A DNA stretch of 32,069 bases, from positions 1 through 32,069 of the forward strand of contig URLT01000008.1 of the NCBI GenBank assembly GCA_900548795.1, written 5' to 3'. The notes under the pieces are model-generated. The model was not told the origin of the DNA and made no database searches. It was given only the letters and a program-made list of their open reading frames with translations. This document shows, in pieces, positions 30,320-32,069 of the stretch; position 1 is the first letter of the stretch; every line of letters begins with the position of its first letter. The stretch comes from an uncultured Eubacteriales bacterium. GTDB taxonomy: Bacteria; Bacillota; Clostridia; Oscillospirales; Oscillospiraceae. The position numbers were made by a program, and so were the translations under genes.

Positions 30320-31207
30320 CTATTTTCTGTCCGGAAACGCCGCTTTTCCCGAAAAAAGCTGCTCGATCGCGTCGCCGACCGCGCCGTCGGCCGAAGCAGC
30401 GGCAAAATGCACGCAGTCGAGCGCCGCGATGGTCGGGTCGCAGTCGCGCGGGACGAAGGACAGATCGGCGCTTTGCAGCAGCTCAAGGTCGTTCGGCGCA
30501 TCCCCGGCGCAGACGAGCCGGTCGCAGCCCAGAAGCCGCATCAGCCGCCGCGCCGCCGCGCCCTTGTCGCAGCCCTTCGGCCCGACCTCGAGCACGCGCG
30601 GAAGGGAGCGCGTCACATAGCAACTATCCCCGGCCTCGCGGAGCAAAAAGTCCCACAGCCGCTGCACGCGCTGCGCCGTCTGCGGCGAAAGCTCGTCCGG
30701 CCGCTCGATGAGGATCGCCTCGGCCGCCGTGCGCTCGGACGGCACGCAGAACACGAGCTTCATCCACGGCTGCGGCGGCAGCTCGCCGAAATGCGGCACG
30801 ACGCCCTGCGTTTGCAGAAAATATGCGCGCTGATCGGGCTGGCCGCGCATGAAATGCCCCTCAGCGGTCTGCACCTCGGCCTCGATGCCGGGATCAAAAG
30901 CGACGGCGGCGTCGATGAGCCGCTGCGCGTCGAAGCGCATCGGCTGCTCCCAAATCAGGCGCTCCCCGGCATAATCATAGCAGGCCGAGCCGTTGAAGCA
31001 GAGGCAGGGCGCGTTGACCGGCACCTGCTCCAGCCGCGACGAGAGCAGCCGCACGCTGCGGCCGCTGGCGATACAGAAGCGTCCGCCGGCGTCGATGAAG
31101 CGCCGGATCCCGGCGCGGTTCGCCTCGGGGACGGTGCCGTCCGGCGCGGAGAGCGTGTGGTCGTAGTCGCTGGCGAACAGCACGCCGGCAAAGGGTTTTT
31201 CGTTCAT
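30320..31207 (-). CDS. Cof-type HAD-IIB hydrolase
   Basis: A 295-residue HAD phosphatase with a C2B cap, the group that dephosphorylates sugar phosphates and flavin or pyridoxal phosphates. Motif I is FASDYDHTLS (Asp14 nucleophile, Asp16 acid-base), motif II ASGRS, motif III the Lys in GCDKGAAARRLM, and motif IV CAGDAPNDLELL. The substrate is not predictable. ATG 31207 is chosen: AAGGAGG lies 5 nt upstream, while the in-frame TTG at 31222 overlaps that site. It sits between pnp and typA; a terminator separates it from pnp, so its own promoter must lie in 31208-31250 or it depends on read-through. I could not find a convincing promoter. Confidence 0.92.
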   Translation of the reverse strand: MNEKPFAGVLFASDYDHTLSAPDGTVPEANRAGIRRFIDAGGRFCIASGRSVRLLSSRLEQVPVNAPCLCFNGSACYDYAGERLIWEQPMRFDAQRLIDAAVAFDPGIEAEVQTAEGHFMRGQPDQRAYFLQTQGVVPHFGELPPQPWMKLVFCVPSERTAAEAILIERPDELSPQTAQRVQRLWDFLLREAGDSCYVTRSLPRVLEVGPKGCDKGAAARRLMRLLGCDRLVCAGDAPNDLELLQSADLSFVPRDCDPTIAALDCVHFAAASADGAVGDAIEQLFSGKAAFPDRK

Positions 31208-31231
31208 GGCAGCCTCCTTCAAAAAACGCGG

Positions 31232-31249
31232 GATTCAGAGATTCCTTAG
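31232..31249. repeat. Degenerate solo MITE-like right end
   Basis: GATTCAGAGATTCCTTAG matches the right end at 25966-25983 (GATTCAGAGGTTCCCAAG) at 15 of 18 positions. It sits between the HAD ribosome site and the pnp terminator. Short, so chance similarity is possible. Confidence 0.4.
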
Positions 31250-31250
31250 G

Positions 31251-31292
31251 AAAACGGGGCTGTAGCAAGCGTTTCGTTTTGCTACAGCCCCG
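31251..31292 (-). terminator. Terminator of pnp
   Basis: A perfect 14-bp stem CGGGGCTGTAGCAA/TTGCTACAGCCCCG (31255-31268, 31279-31292), 10-nt loop, followed by TTTTCC on the minus strand. It lies 64 nt after the pnp stop. Confidence 0.85.
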
Positions 31293-31356
31293 TGCGTTAT
31301 ACATTTGCCCAATGGGGAGAGGCGCGGAGCCGAGCGGCACCGCCTCCCGAACAGGC

Positions 31357-32069
31357 TTACTTTTCGGACTCTGCGATCTCCTTCAGCGCGTCCTTGCGGC
31401 TGAAGTTGGCGCGACCCTTCTCGTCGAAGCCCATGAACTTGACCCACGTCATATCGCCGACGTTGAGCACGTCCTCGACCTTTTCGACGCGGCGGTTCTC
31501 GAGCTTGGAGATGTGGACCATGCCGTCATGCCCCGGAGCGATCTCGACAAAGGCGCCGATCGGCAGGATGCGCACGACCTTGCCGTAGTACAGCGCGCCG
31601 ACCTCGGGCACGAAGCAGATGTCGTCGATCATCTTCTTGGCGGCGTAGCCCGCTGCGGGATCGACCGCCGCGATGAAGACGTTGCCGTCGTCGTCGATGT
31701 CGACCTTGGCGCCGGTGTCGGCGCAGATCTTCTGAATGGTCTTGCCGCCGGAGCCGATGACCTCGCGGATCTTCTCGACCGGGATCTTCATGGAGATCAT
31801 CTTCGGCGCATAGTCCGACACGTCGGGACGCGGCTCGGAGATGCAGGGCAGCATGACCTCGTTGAGGATCTCCAGACGCGCCTTGCGGCAGCGCTCGAGC
31901 GCGTCGGCGATGATCTCCATCGTCAGACCCTTGTTCTTCAGATCCATCTGAATGGCGGTGATGCCCTCGGTCGTGCCGGCGACCTTGAAGTCCATTTCGC
32001 CGTGGAAGTCCTCAACGCCCTGAATGTCGGTGAAGGTTCTCCACTCGCCGGTCTCCTGGTCGGAGATCA
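31357..32069 (-). CDS. pnp: Polyribonucleotide nucleotidyltransferase, C-terminal part
   Basis: The 3' part of pnp, cut by the right window edge (about 237 residues; the full protein is about 700). PNPase degrades RNA phosphorolytically from the 3' end. The visible part starts in the second RNase PH core (TDIQGVEDFHGEMDFKVAGT, IQMDLKNKGLT), then the KH domain (KIPVEKIREVIGSGGKTIQK, TGAKVDIDDDGNVFIAA) and the S1 domain (YYGKVVRILPIGAFVEIAPG, DGMVHISKLENRRVEKVEDV). The C-terminus is short and ends in ALKEIAESEK. The reading frame is open to the last base; the internal ATG at 31995 is not the start. Confidence 0.98.
   Translation of the reverse strand, partial: ISDQETGEWRTFTDIQGVEDFHGEMDFKVAGTTEGITAIQMDLKNKGLTMEIIADALERCRKARLEILNEVMLPCISEPRPDVSDYAPKMISMKIPVEKIREVIGSGGKTIQKICADTGAKVDIDDDGNVFIAAVDPAAGYAAKKMIDDICFVPEVGALYYGKVVRILPIGAFVEIAPGHDGMVHISKLENRRVEKVEDVLNVGDMTWVKFMGFDEKGRANFSRKDALKEIAESEK

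Noticed and set aside
28227..30620. Plus-strand open frame of 797 codons opposite typA
   Set aside because: Antisense shadow of typA, which has all GTPase motifs; the shadow product is a His/Asp/Ala/Leu-rich string without motifs.
31995..31995. ATG as start of a short 212-residue S1/KH protein
   Set aside because: The frame stays open to the window edge and encodes the PNPase core sequence just upstream, so the gene is a truncated pnp.

Overview
The window looks like a GC-rich (clearly above 55 % by eye) chromosomal segment of a Gram-positive Clostridia member, most likely Oscillospiraceae/Ruminococcaceae. The evidence is lipobox substrate-binding proteins, a YesM/YesN two-component pair, a PdaA-type deacetylase, YugP peptidase, PlsY, strong GGAGG ribosome binding sites and sigma-A promoters of the form TTGnnn-17-TGnTATAAT. 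The species assignment is inference. Almost all genes lie on the minus strand.

Left edge (1-3040): a BMP-family nucleoside-type binding lipoprotein (minus), then a plus-strand zinc-ribbon membrane protein of unknown function and a tRNA-Gly(CCC), each with its own promoter and terminator.

Central operon (3200-12480, minus, read right to left): an RbsA-like fused ATPase, an RbsC-like permease, a sugar-binding lipoprotein, a second permease, a nucleoside hydrolase, a PfkB kinase, a tandem-SIS protein, YjbQ and BtpA/SgcQ. Several junctions overlap by 4 bp (ATGA) and the unit ends at an intrinsic terminator. Directly upstream on the same strand sits a YesM-type histidine kinase with a YesN-type AraC response regulator (12567-15832). 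The operon promoter has a good -10 but its -35 is replaced by an inverted repeat, which suggests an activator. I infer a regulated uptake and catabolic pathway for a nucleoside or another N-glycoside. This is the best candidate here for an undescribed system.

Housekeeping block (15900-20130): glmS, a divergent DprA-like protein and a DEAD-box helicase. Terminators and promoters are interleaved tightly. glmS has no recognisable glmS ribozyme; its promoter fires into a terminator-like hairpin.

Plus-strand pair (20186-21830): a TIGR04255-type protein and a YugP-type zinc peptidase, divergent from the helicase.

Envelope block (21825-28160, minus): a PdaA-like deacetylase lipoprotein, an AAA-CYTH fusion NTPase, PlsY with an MGDG-synthase-like glycosyltransferase (4-bp overlap), a 156-bp palindromic MITE-like element, and a secreted C39-like protein with three ricin-type lectin domains, the third cut off by a frameshift.

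Right edge (28286-32069, minus): typA/bipA, a Cof-type HAD phosphatase and the 3' part of pnp. Three solo or paired copies of the MITE end lie in intergenic gaps between 25.8 and 31.3 kb.
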